Assembly (NCBI RefSeq): GCF_006385175.1
Contig: NZ_VFIY01000009.1
Location: forward strand, 1 to 48,813
Source of the DNA: Emcibacter nanhaiensis
Lineage (GTDB): Bacteria > Pseudomonadota > Alphaproteobacteria > Sphingomonadales > Emcibacteraceae
Direction of reading: 5' to 3'
DNA length: 48,813 nt
Both the position numbers and the translations under genes were made by a program. The notes beneath the pieces were generated by a model. That model had not been told where the DNA came from. It saw only the letters and a list, made by a program, of their open reading frames with translations, and searched no databases. Positions 15,181 to 27,200 of the stretch are shown here, piece after piece. The stretch's first letter is position 1; each line of letters opens with the position of its first letter.

Positions 15181-18089
15181 ATTTCCAGATCCTCCCGCAG
15201 AGCCATTTCTGCTGCTTCAGGCTTGTGAAACAAATACCCTTGAAACCGGGGGACACCCAGCCGCTTGAGTTCACCAAAGACTTCTTCCGTCTCCACACCT
15301 TCTACAACCAGATTAATGTCGAGACTTTCTGCAATAGAACATGCTGCAGAAACGACGGCTTGATCCACAGGACTTGAGAGAATATCTGCAACCAGGGAGC
15401 GTTCAATCTTGATGCCGTCAACAGTCAACGTTTTCAGAAGATCAAAAGAGTTATATCCTGTCCCAAAATCATCGAGATAGACGGGGACATCAAGTGAGCG
15501 GATTTGTTCTATAAACTCTATTTCCTCAGGAGACCAGTGTACTTCATCCGTCTCTGTGATTTCCACCATAAGCCGTTTCGCTGCTTTCGGGTTTTCGGAA
15601 AGCCGCTCCAGAAACCATTCCCTGAATAGATGATCACATAAAGAAGCTGCTCCAATATTGATCGCCAGATAACGGCCATCTGATGGGAAACTGTCATCAC
15701 TGACCAACTCAATAGCCTTAGTCACAACTTCTTCATTGATTTTGGTGATCATGCCAAAACGCCTGGCCGCAGGCATAAACACTCCAGGCGCAATCACTCC
15801 ACCATCCTCTTTCGGCATGCGGATCAACGCCTCATAGCCCAGTGTTCTTAACTCAGGGGAGACCACTCTCTGGAGAAAAAGTTCAAAACTGTGTTCTGAT
15901 AAACCCTCTTGAATTTGATTAAGCCAATCAACCGACTGCCGCGCTTCAACAATCGAGGAATCATCGAACCGAAAGACGTGTATGTGCCCCCTCCCTTCCT
16001 GTTGCGCTATCTCGCATGCAGCGACAACTTCCGACATAAATTCTTCCGACTGAACTTCAGGTCTGTCCAGAACAGTCATGCCGGCACTTGCAGTCACCGA
16101 ATAAACCCGTGCATTGTAAAGAAAACGATACTCCTCAATAGCCCCAACCAGTCTTTCCGCAACAGCTCTTGCTTTATCAAGGGATAGATCATGCAAGAGG
16201 ACAGCAAACTCATCACTCCCGATACGCCCAATGATATCGCCATCCCGGATAGAGGTCATGAGCACCCAAACAATATTCTCAAGCATCTTATCCCCCGCAT
16301 CGCGGCCGCAGCTATCATTAATTACTTTGAACTGATCCAGATCGATAAGCAGGAGAAATGCAGGGTTCTTGTCTGTTATGGTCCGCCGGGCAACATCAAT
16401 TTGTTCAGAGAAACCACGACGATTCAGCAACGCCGTTTGCTCATCATGGGTTGCGAGCCAGCTCAAATGTTCCATCAGGGCCACCTGTTCTGCAGCATCA
16501 CGCAGCACGAGAATTGCCCCCGCAGGTCCAGCTTCCCCGCCCGGTAGCCTCACACATGACAGGGTTACGATACTGGAGTTGTCTCCAACTCCCTTGATGT
16601 TTACAAACCTATGAATGTCTATTGTTGGCCGACCTTTCAGCGCCTCATCAACAGGATTGGCCATCTGTCGACCTGTAGCGCGATCGAACACCGACAATAT
16701 GGAGCCAGCTTTTTTACCGATTATATTCTTAACATCAGTGCCGATAATATTTGCGGCTGCTTTATTACAAAGTCTGATCACGCCCTCAATATCAGTTCGT
16801 ATCAGACCCTCCGTCATCGAAGATATTGTAATATTGGCAAGATCGTTCGCCTCCCGCAGCGCCGATTGTGTTTGTTTAAGACCTGAAATGTCATAGCTCC
16901 TGGCCAGGACCAGAATGACTGTTCCGTTTTCATCTTCAATTGGCTCGAAATAGACTTCCTTGGTTCGAATCTCACCCTGGGCATCACATTGATCAATTTC
17001 AAAGAAGATACTCTCCCCCGCAACGGCTTCCCGGAACCTCCGCTTCACGCGCTTGCGATCATCATCGTCAATCCAGCAGGATTCTTCCCATAATATCGGA
17101 TCTCCTTTAACATCCGAACCCGACCCGGCAGGAGTTGATGAAATAGAGTCTGCTGAGACACGTTTCCCTTCCGGGGTATAGATACTCATAAAACGTTGCG
17201 TGGCATCAAAATAGGTGCGGAACCGCTGGTTAGTCTCATCCAGTCGGCGTTCAAGGTTTTTGCGCCAGCCGATATCCCTATAGACAAAATTTAGATAGAG
17301 TTGTCCGCTCAATGTAAAGCACAAAGCCGAGACCTCTGCTTCCACAACCCCTCCATCAGCTCGCTTAAGCTGTGTCAGATAGACCGGAGCAAATGTTGCC
17401 TCACCATCGTGCTTCTGATTATTTGCAAAAATTTCCTGGAAGTACCGCGTGTCCCAATCAGATAGCCATGCACCCACAAGTTTCGAAGGGTCGCGTCCCA
17501 GCATTCTTGCAAGAGCTGTATTCGCTTTCACGACTTTCAGATTCTCCAGAGAGATTACAACCATTCCGTCGCGAGAGTTCTCAAAACCGATAGTTTGCAG
17601 CTCCTCGCCGATCTCGGAGTTGCTCTCTATCCCGTCAATCCCATTTTTCTCTTTGCAAATGACATAAACATATCCCAAGCCATGGAGTGAAAACGCGGCA
17701 ACACTCACCTGCACAGGCAGCAAACTGCCATCCTTTCGGCGCCAAGATGTTTCCATGAAGCCTTGTCCACCCCCACGATAACTTAACTCGTGAGATCTCT
17801 CGAGTATCTCGTCCTTGCTTGCCTCCGCATCCCAATCCCAGGGATGGAGCCCCAGAACCTCCTCATAGTCCAGTTGTAGCATCTGTAAGAAAGCCTGATT
17901 GGCCTCCACAACTTCCAACTCGCGGCGATAATCAAGAATGGCAATACCGTCAGTAGACGTTTCAATGGCAACTTTGATCAGAGGATCACAACCAGACTTG
18001 GCTTGTGCGTCAAGTCCATTACCCTCCTCTCGATGCAATTGCGTTTGACTGGGTCCCTGTACACTTTGACTGGTGGGTTCATGCGTCAT
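15177..18089 (-). CDS. PAS-GGDEF-EAL cyclic di-GMP protein
   Basis: A 970-residue soluble protein with several PAS domains (about 35-150, 160-275, 290-405 and 415-530), then GGDEF (about 540-700) and EAL (about 720-965). The cyclase signature is degenerate, GSDEF at 624-628, but the I-site RDGD (RxxD five residues before it) is intact. The EAL domain keeps E753 in YEALIRM, the Asn of NIGAAS, VEITETD, DDFGTGYNSFDLL, VVEGVET and QGYLFHKP, with KIER instead of the usual KID. The simplest reading is a PAS-gated c-di-GMP phosphodiesterase whose GGDEF part binds nucleotide and regulates. It begins 155 nt after the giant adhesin gene on the same strand and heads the coupled phosphorelay genes. The ATG has AAGGA ten bases upstream. 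Confidence 0.93.
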   Translation of the reverse strand: MTHEPTSQSVQGPSQTQLHREEGNGLDAQAKSGCDPLIKVAIETSTDGIAILDYRRELEVVEANQAFLQMLQLDYEEVLGLHPWDWDAEASKDEILERSHELSYRGGGQGFMETSWRRKDGSLLPVQVSVAAFSLHGLGYVYVICKEKNGIDGIESNSEIGEELQTIGFENSRDGMVVISLENLKVVKANTALARMLGRDPSKLVGAWLSDWDTRYFQEIFANNQKHDGEATFAPVYLTQLKRADGGVVEAEVSALCFTLSGQLYLNFVYRDIGWRKNLERRLDETNQRFRTYFDATQRFMSIYTPEGKRVSADSISSTPAGSGSDVKGDPILWEESCWIDDDDRKRVKRRFREAVAGESIFFEIDQCDAQGEIRTKEVYFEPIEDENGTVILVLARSYDISGLKQTQSALREANDLANITISSMTEGLIRTDIEGVIRLCNKAAANIIGTDVKNIIGKKAGSILSVFDRATGRQMANPVDEALKGRPTIDIHRFVNIKGVGDNSSIVTLSCVRLPGGEAGPAGAILVLRDAAEQVALMEHLSWLATHDEQTALLNRRGFSEQIDVARRTITDKNPAFLLLIDLDQFKVINDSCGRDAGDKMLENIVWVLMTSIRDGDIIGRIGSDEFAVLLHDLSLDKARAVAERLVGAIEEYRFLYNARVYSVTASAGMTVLDRPEVQSEEFMSEVVAACEIAQQEGRGHIHVFRFDDSSIVEARQSVDWLNQIQEGLSEHSFELFLQRVVSPELRTLGYEALIRMPKEDGGVIAPGVFMPAARRFGMITKINEEVVTKAIELVSDDSFPSDGRYLAINIGAASLCDHLFREWFLERLSENPKAAKRLMVEITETDEVHWSPEEIEFIEQIRSLDVPVYLDDFGTGYNSFDLLKTLTVDGIKIERSLVADILSSPVDQAVVSAACSIAESLDINLVVEGVETEEVFGELKRLGVPRFQGYLFHKPEAAEMALREDLEI

Positions 18090-18243
18090 ACCATACTGTC
18101 CTTTCTCATTCAGTCAGCCACATATTGCCCTGAAACACTCTTTCAACTCGCTATTCACTTTCGTGTTTCCACTAAAATCTCTCTCAGCCAGTTTCCTTGC
18201 TTTTGCCAACTTCCTTGTGTTTTCGGGCAAATATCGAGTTTCC

Positions 18244-21200
18244 CTAGATCACAACGGACATGTTCGTTTGCACCCAGAGGTCGGCCGCCGCCGATCCGCC
18301 GAGATCGTAGAGGTTATAGGTGATGCCGCCCTCGGTCTGGGTGCCGAGCGAGGTGGCGCCGGCGGCGTTGACGGTGCTGGCGTTGTAACTGGTCACCTTG
18401 AGCACGTCGGTGTCGGATATCGCAACGATATCCTGATAGGTCACCGTCAGCGACTGGCTGGGGCTGACAAGCAAAATTTCTTCGATCCCCACCAAAGCGA
18501 TGCCGGGCATCAACGTCGAAAGGTCTATTGCGCCAGACGACCCATTGATATTCAGCAGATCGGTTCCCGAACCGCCGTCGATACGGACGAGGCCGGCCTG
18601 ACCAACCGTGCCGAGATTGCCGAGCGCGCCCTCATTCAGATAAAACCAGTCGTCGCCGCCGTTGCCGAGCATAACAGGGAAGCCGCTGCCATAATTGTAG
18701 TCGAATTTCTCGGAACGGTCCGTGCCGACCAAAAGGTCATGACTGCCAGTTCCGATTAACTTCTCATCCATGCCAGCGAAATTGCCCTGCGCATCGATCG
18801 CCGCATAGCTCACGCCGTTATTGCCAGCGCCGTCATTCCACATCCAGGAGACGACGACATCGCCATTGGGCTGCCCCGCGACATGCGCCGTGGTTTGCGA
18901 ACCCGCCGGGCTTTGGACATCGGCCTGGACCTCGCTGCCCACCTTGTTGCCCAGGGAATCGAACCGCTGCACGAAGACATCGGTGCCGCTGCTGCCCGGC
19001 CCCTGCCAGCTCACCGCGAAGCCGCCATTGGGGAGCGCGGCGATATCGGGGTTTGTCTGCGTCCCGGAGATGGTGGTGTTGGCCGTGAAGGTCGCGATCG
19101 ATTCCGTACCATCGGCGTTGAAAACCCGCACCTCGACGTCGCCGAGGGAGGAATTATACCAGGTGACGGCAAACCGCCCATCCGACAGATGCGCGATCCG
19201 CGCATTATATTCGCTGGCGCCGGTGGTGGCGACGGCGGTCTGACCGCCCACCATGGCGCCCGTATTGTCGAAACGCTGAAAATAGACATCGGAGCCGGTG
19301 TCCCAGACGGTGACGAAACCACCGCCGTCGAGCGCCGCCACCTCCGCACGCTGCTGCGTGCCGCTGGCCGGCGCCGCTAAGAACTCGCCGCCATTCTTGG
19401 TGCCGTCGGCGTTGAACCGCTGGCCATAGATATCGCTGCTCTTTTGCCAGACCACGACATAAGTCCCGTTGTCGAGCCCCGCGGCGGCCGGATTGGCGTC
19501 CGAATTAACCGTGGAACTGATCTGTAGGGCGCCGACTTTCGAATCGGCAGCGGAGATGGAGGTGTTATAGGCCTGCACGGCGACATTGTATGTCCCGCCA
19601 TACAAGCTTACCCAGGTCGCCACATGGCCGCCGCCTGAAACCCCGGCGACCGCTCCGTTATATTCCGTTGCGGCGCTGTTCTCCTCGTAAGTGATACCTG
19701 TGAAGACGTTGCCGCCAACGTTATAAACAGTGGAATACGACTGATAATAGGGACTGCCGGTAGTTTTAACTATGACGAATCCGCCCCCCTCCAATGGCGC
19801 CAGTTCCTGATCGACAAATACAGCAGTGGAAGTGGGCAAACTCTGGAGGAGATGCTCCGCCTGGACCTTGATGGTGACGTTAGAGGTGTTGCTGGTGGCC
19901 GCCCCCTTGGTCGCGACAACGCTGGCCGAATGAGCTGTCGAGGAATAGGCCAGCGGGGCGATCGTATCGTCGGCCAGCGTCCAGGTGCCGTCGCCATTAT
20001 TGGTGGCGATGTAGGGGGTGCCGTCAACCGTGACCGTAACCACGGCGTCGGGATCGTCGACCAAGCCGTGCAGGGCCGGGGACTGGTCTCCGGTTTCGAT
20101 AGAGATCGCCCTGACGGTGATCGACGCCGGAGCGGCGCTGGTGACCGCGCCGAGCGAACCCGCCGCGCCCTGGTTACCGGCAAGGTCGGTCTGGCGCGCC
20201 TGCACCTCGCCCGCCGCATAGGAGCCGAGAGGCAGGGTGAAGGTGCCGCCGCTGCCGGCCGTCCAGGTGGTTCCGTTGTCGGTTGTATATTCCCAGCTCG
20301 CCCCACTCTCAAGCCCGGTCACGGTGACGATATTGTCGGTCAGCGACAGGCCGACGGCGGCGGGCGCCGTCTGGTCGATCTGCGCCCAGCCGAGATCCTC
20401 GCCGGCGACCGGCGAGCCGCTGACGATTTCGCGGATCTTCACATCGCCCGCCAGATAGGTTCCCTCGCTGAGGGTGAAGCTCGTCCCCGTGCCGGTGGTC
20501 CAGGTGGACCCGCCGTCCGTCGAATATTCCCACGACGTGGCGGTCGGTTCGAGCTTGTCGATATTGACGGTTCCGTCCTGGCTGATGAGGTCGGTGGCGG
20601 AGCCGCCCGTATCGTTCGCGAGGTACATGTAGAGCGTGCCGACGACCGATATCGCGCCCAGGTCCGTGGCAGTGCTCTGGTTGCCGGCAAGGTCGGTCTG
20701 GCGCACCTTGACGTCGCCCGCCGCATAGATGCCATTGTCAAGCGTGAAGCTCGATCCCGATCCCGTGGTCCAGGTGGTTCCGCCGTCGATCGTGTATTCC
20801 CAAATCGCATTGGCTTCGAGCCCGAAGACATTGATCCGGCCATCGGCCGTCTGGCCGTCGCCGACAACTCCGGTATCTTGCGCCCAGGCCATTGTCGGCG
20901 CTGAGGGGGTTGAGATGTCCACGGTCACCGCGCCGAGATTCTGGGGACTGCCGATGACGGCGCCGCCGCCGTCTTTTTCGCGCACCTGCACCACGCCGTC
21001 GGCATAGGTGCCCGCCGCCAGGACGAAGCTCGTGCCCGTGCCGACGGTCCAGCTCGCTCCGCTGTCGAGCGAATATTCCCAGGTGACGCCGGTGGTCAGG
21101 GTGATATTGACCGTGCCGTCGCTGGTGATGCCGTCCGTGCTCGACACGCCGGTGTCGTTGGCCAGCACGGCGAGGCTGGTGATGGTCCAGGTTCCGGACA

Positions 21201-24200
21201 GCGACCCCGCCGATCCGGTGTTGCCGGCGACGTCGGTCTGCCGCGCCTGCACGTTACCCGCATTGTAGACGCCGTTGTCGAGCACGAAGCTGGTTCCCGT
21301 GCCGGCGGTCCAGGTGGTGCCGCCGTCCACGGAGTATTCCCACGTCGCGCCGGCTTCGATGCCCGTGACGTCGATCTGGCCGTTGGAGGTTTCGAAGTCG
21401 CCCACCGCGCCGGTGTCGGTATTGATGGCAAGCGAGAGCGCCGCCGGATTGGCGGTATCGATCTCGACCGCGCCGAGACTGGCCTCGGCGCCCGTGTTGC
21501 CGGCGACATCGGTCTGCCTGACTTTGACGACCCCATCGGCGTAGGTTCCGCCGGCGAGCATAAAGCTCGTGCCGATCCCGCTGTTCCAGGTCGTTCCGCC
21601 GTTGGTCGTGTATTCCCAGGTCGCCCCGGCTTCGAGATTGCCGATATCGACCAGGCCGTTATTGGTGATCTTGTCGGAACTGGACGAGCCGGTGTCGGTG
21701 TTGAGACCGACGGTCAGCGCCGCCGGGTTGGTGGTGTCGATCTCCACCGCGCCGGATAGCGCGCCGACCGCGCCAAGATTGCCGGCGACATCCGTCTGGC
21801 GCAGCTTGATGTCGCCATCGGCATAGGTTCCCTCGGCGAGGGTGAAGCTCGTCCCCGTGCCGGCGTTCCAGGTGGTTCCGCCGTTCACGGAATATTCCCA
21901 GGTCGCCCCGGCTTCGAGACCGGTGACATCGACCTGACCGTCATTGGAGATGAGGTCGGAGCCCGAGGAACCCGCGTCATTGGCGAGCGCCGCCGACGGC
22001 GCCGCCGGGTTGGTCGTATCGACCTCCGCCGCGCCAAGATTGGCCGCGGCGCCGGTGTTGCCGGCGACATCGGTCTGGCGGACCTTGACGTCACCGTTGG
22101 CGTAAGTTCCCTCGGCGAGCGTGAAGCTGGTGCCCGTCCCGGCGTTCCAGGTGGTTCCGCCGTCGGTCGTGTATTCCCAGGTCGCCCCGGCTTCGAGGCC
22201 GGAAATGTTCACCTGGCCGTCGCTGGTGATGAGGTCGGAGCCCGACGAACCGGTGTCGTTGGCAAACGCCGGTGTCGGCGCCGCCGGGTTGGTAGTATCG
22301 ACCGTCGCCGCGCCGAGATTGGTCTCGGCCCCGGTATTGCCCGCGACATCGGTCTGGCGCACCTTGACGTCGCCATTGGCGTAGACGCCTTCGGCGAGGG
22401 TGAAGCTGGTGCCCGTGCCCGCGTTCCAGGTGGTTCCGCCGTCGCTCGTATATTCCCAGGTCGCCCCGGCTTCGAGGCCGGAAATGTCCACCTGGCCGTC
22501 ATTGGTGATGAGGTCCGAACTGGACGAGCCGGTATCGCTGGCGAAGGCCGCCGTCAGCGCCGCCGGGTTGGTGGTGTCGATCTCGACCGCGCCGGAAAGC
22601 GCGCCGACCGCGCCCAAATGGCCCGCAAGGTCGGTCTGACGGACCTTGATGTCGCCGTCGGCATATGTCCCTTCGGCAAGAGTGAAGCTCGTGCCCGCGC
22701 CATTGTTCCAGGTCGTGCCGCCGTCCACGGAATATTCCCAGGTCGCCCCCGCTTCGAGGCCGGTCACATTGACCGTTCCGTCATTGGAAATAAGGTCGGA
22801 TCCCGACGAGCCGGCGTCGTTGGCCAGCGCCGCAGAGGGCGCGGCCGGATTCGTCGCATCGACCGTCGCCGCGCCGAAATTCGTCTCGGCGCCGGTGTTG
22901 CCGGCGACATCGGTCTGGCGCACCTTCACGTCGCCGCTGGCGTAGACGCCTTCGGCCAGGGTGAAGCTCGTGCCCGTCCCGGCGTTCCAAGTGGTGCCGC
23001 CGTCGCTCGTATATTCCCAGGTCGCCCCGGCTTCGAGGCCGGAGATGTCCACCTGGCCGTCGCTGGTGACCTGGTCCGAACTGGACGAGCCCGTGTCGTT
23101 GGTAAACGCCGCCGTCAGCGCCGCCGGGTTGGTCTGGTCGATGGTCACAGCACCCAGGCTGCCGGGATCGCCGACGACGAAGCCGCCGCTGTCCTTCTTG
23201 CGCACCTGCACGTCACCGTCGGCGTAAACGCCTTCGGTGAGGGTGAAGGTTGTGCCCGTCCCCACGTTCCAGGTGGTGCCGCCGTTAGTGGTGTATTCCC
23301 AGCTTTCGCCGGCGCCCAGGCTCACCACCACGTTAACGAGGCCGTCAGTGGTGATCCCGTCCGACGACGATGCACCGGTGTCGTTGTCGAGCTCCACTGA
23401 GATCAGCACCGTCAGCGCGCCCGAAAGCGACGCCGCGCTGCCCGTGTTGCCGGCCAGATCGATCTGGCGGGCCTGCACGTCGCCGTCGGCATAGGTTCCC
23501 GGATCGACCAGGAAGCTCGTTCCCGTCCCGGCGCTCCAGGTGGTGCCGGCGTCGGTGGAATATTCCCAGCTCGCCCCAGCTTCGAGGCCGGCCACGTCGA
23601 TCTGGCCGTTCGATGTGATCCCATCGCCGGGCGTGCCGGTATCGGTGTTGAGGGCGAGCGAAAGCGCCCCGGGGTTGGTCATATCGACCGTCGCCGCGCC
23701 AAGGTTGGCCGCGGCGCCCAGATTGCCGGAAACGTCGGTTTGTCGCACCTGCACGTCGCCATTGGCGTAAGTACCCTCGGAGAGCGTGAAGCTGGTCCCG
23801 GTCCCGGCGTTCCAGGTGGTTCCGCCGTCGATGGTGTATTCCCAACTCGCCCCGGCTTCGAGGCCCGTGACATTGACCGTGCCCTCATTGGTGACGAGGT
23901 CGGAATTCGACGAGCCCGCGTCCGTGGCAAACGCCGCCGTCGGCGCCGCGGGATTGGTGGTGTCGATGGTCACCGCGCCGGAAAGCGCCCCGGCCGCGCC
24001 GAGATTGCCGGCGACGTCGGTCTGGCGAACCTTGATGTCGCCATCGGCGTAAACCCCTTCGGCGAGGGTGAAGCTGGTGCCGCTGCCGATGTTCCAGGTG
24101 GTTCCGCCATCGGTCGAATAATCCCAGCTCGCCCCGGATTCGAGACCGGTGACATCGACCTGGCCGTCATTGGTGACGAGGTCGGAGCCCGACGAGCCGG

Positions 24201-27200
24201 TGTCGTTGGCCAGCGCCGCCGAGGGCGCCGCCGGGTTCGTCACATCGACCGTCGCCGCGCCAAGGTTGGCCGCGGCACCCGTATTGCCGTTGACGTCGGT
24301 CTGCCGCGCCTGCACGTCGCCATCCGCGTAAACGGCTTCGGCGAGCGTGAAGCTCGTGCCCGTCCCAGCATTCCATGTGGTTCCGCCGTCGGTCGTATAT
24401 TCCCAGGTCGCCCCGGCCTCGAGGCCGGAGATGTCCACCTGGCCGTCATTGGTGATGAGGTCCGAACCCGACGAGCCCGTGTCGTTGGCAAAGGCGATCG
24501 CCGGCGCCGAAGGCTCAACCGTCTCGATGTCGATGTTTCGTGTTCCCCCCACACTGACATTGCCGGCGGCGTCCTCCGCCGTGGCGTTGATCGTCGTCGA
24601 TCCGTCAGGCGGAACCTCGCCGGACGCAAAGGTCACCGTCCATGCACCGCCTCCGTCGGCGGTCGTGGTCTGGACGCTCGTCCCCCAGGTCACGGTGATC
24701 GCGGCATTCGCTTCAGCCGTGCCCGATACGGCGACACCCGCCGCCTTCTCCGTGGAATTGACGATGTCGTCGCTCGCTACGGCGCTAATGACCGGCGCCG
24801 AGGGCGCCGCGGTGTCGACCTCGACGGACCGGGTCCCGGCGGAACCGGTGTTCCCGGCCGCGTCCGTGGCCGTCACGCTGATCGTCGTCGATCCGTCCGC
24901 CGGAATGTCGCCGGCAGCGAAAGACGCTGCCCATGCACCGCCCGCATCGGCGGTAACGGTCTTCACCGTACCATCCCAGTCAACATCAACGCTAGCCCCC
25001 GCTTCCGCGGCACCTGTGATAGTGACGCCCGCGGTCTTCTCCGCCGCGCTGACGCGATCGTCGTCGCTGACCATGTTGATCGTGGGCGCCGATGGTGCGA
25101 CAGTGTCAATGTCGACGGTTCGTGTGCCGGCGTCTCCCGTATTGCCCGCCGCATCCGTGGCGATGGCGCTGATCTGGCTCGATCCGTCCGCCGGCACCTC
25201 TCCGGACGCGAATGTCGCAGTCCAGGCACCGCCACCATCGGCCGTGGTGGCGTGGCTCGTCTCGCCCCATGTCACTGTGACTACAGAGTTAGCCTCCGCA
25301 GTACCCGAAACGGTGACACCGGCCGTCTTCTCCGTAGCATTTACAATATCGTCTGTAGCGACCTCCGAGATCACGGGCGCGGTCGGCGCGCTGGTGTCGA
25401 TGGTGACGGGCCGCGTGTCCGCTGTACTCTCATTGCCGGACGCGTCCGTCGCCACGGCGCTGACCGTCGAAGCGCCGTCGGCCGGAACCTCGCCGCTGTC
25501 GAATGCCGCGGACCAGGCGCCGCTGGCGTCGGTCGATACGGTCTTGGTTGTCGAACCCCAGGTCACTTCGACGCTGGCACCCACTTCCGCTGTACCCGTG
25601 ACGGTCACGCCAGCCGCCGCTTCGGCGGATCCCACGAGATCGTCCCCGGCGACCGCATCGATCGCCGGCGTCGCGCCCGTTGTATCGACGACAACGTCAC
25701 GAAGCGCTGCGGCGCTCGGTCCCAAACCGGAATCGGCCGTGGCGCTCACCTGTGTCGCCCCGTCGGCCGGAACTTCGCCCGAGGTGAAGGTGACGCTCCA
25801 ACTACCATCGGTCGCAGCTGTCGTTGAATGCGTGACGCCGCCCCAGGTTACGTCCACGCTCGCCCCGGCCATCGCCGTACCGGATACGACGACGTCCGCA
25901 GCTTTTTCTGTGGTATTAACGACATCGTCACCGGAAATCACGCTGATAACCGGCATGGTCGGAAGCGAGGAGTCGACGGTCACTGCGACAGCCGCCTGCG
26001 GGCCGACATTTCCGGCAGGGTCGACAACCTCTGCCGTAACCGCATGACTTCCGTCAGCCGTCACGCCGGCGGCCTGAATCTGCCAATTTCCGCTGGCAGG
26101 AATTGTTACCTCCCCGATGAAAGAGCCGGCGTCGTAAAGCCGTAAGACGGCCCCCGCCTCACCCGTACCTGCAACCATGAAGTTGCCGGCAACAGCCGAC
26201 GAGAAGTCGCTGGTAATCACCGGCGCATCCGGCGCCACCGTATCAACAATGACGCTCTTGGTTTCCTGGGCACCCCTGTTACCAATCGCGTCAATTGGAG
26301 TAACTCCAACCTGTGTCAGACCGTCCGCCGGAACTTCGGACGAATCGAATGTCAGCGACCAGACACCATCATTATCAACCGCAGCGGTTTTCGTCACTCC
26401 GCCCCAAGTCACTTCAACACTGGCACTGATGGCCGATCCAGACAAAGTCACGCCCGCCGCTTTTTCCTCAGCATTGACATAATTATCGCCGCCAATATCT
26501 GCAAGTGTCGGGAGCGTGGTATCAACAATAACCTCCCTCAAACCTGCAGCACTCTCATTACCTGCGATATCGGTTGACGTGGCGCTGATTTGCGTCACAC
26601 CATCACCGGGTATTTCCGCCTCCGAGAAACTTACCGTCCACGCGCCAGCCGCATTTGCTGTCGCCAATTTCGTCAAACCACCCCAAACAACTGAAATGGT
26701 CGTATTCGCTTCTGCGGACCCTGTTACCTCGACCCCAGTAGATTTTTCCGAGAAGTTCACAATATTATCGCTTGCAACCGACGCAATCATCGGTGTCGAA
26801 GGTGCGACAGTGTCAACGTTCACCGAGTGTGTTCCCACCACACTGACATTCCCTGCTACATCTGTCGCCGTAGCACTTACCTCGCTTGCACCGTCAGTTG
26901 GAATCTCTGTGGCATCGAATCTGACGCTCCACGCACCAGCTGCGTCAGCGCTTACCGTATGCACAGTTCCGCCCCAATCGACGTCGATACTGGCACCAAC
27001 CTCAGCCGTACCTGTAACGACAACACCTGCAGATTTTTCCGTGCCATTGACTCTGTCATCATCTGCCACAGTGTTTATAACCGGAGTTGTAGCAACATCA
27101 TCAACAACGACATTCCTTGTCGCTACGGCACTGATATTTCCGACATTGTCAGTCGACGTCACCCGCACTTCCGTTACACCGCTGGCGGGAACTTCACCGG

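Noticed and set aside
23740-25827. Long plus-strand frame of 695 codons (and 24347-26047 of 566 codons)
   Set aside because: They lie antisense to the giant repeat gene, have repeat-derived Arg/Gly- or Pro/Ser-rich sequence with no domain, and stay open because of high GC.
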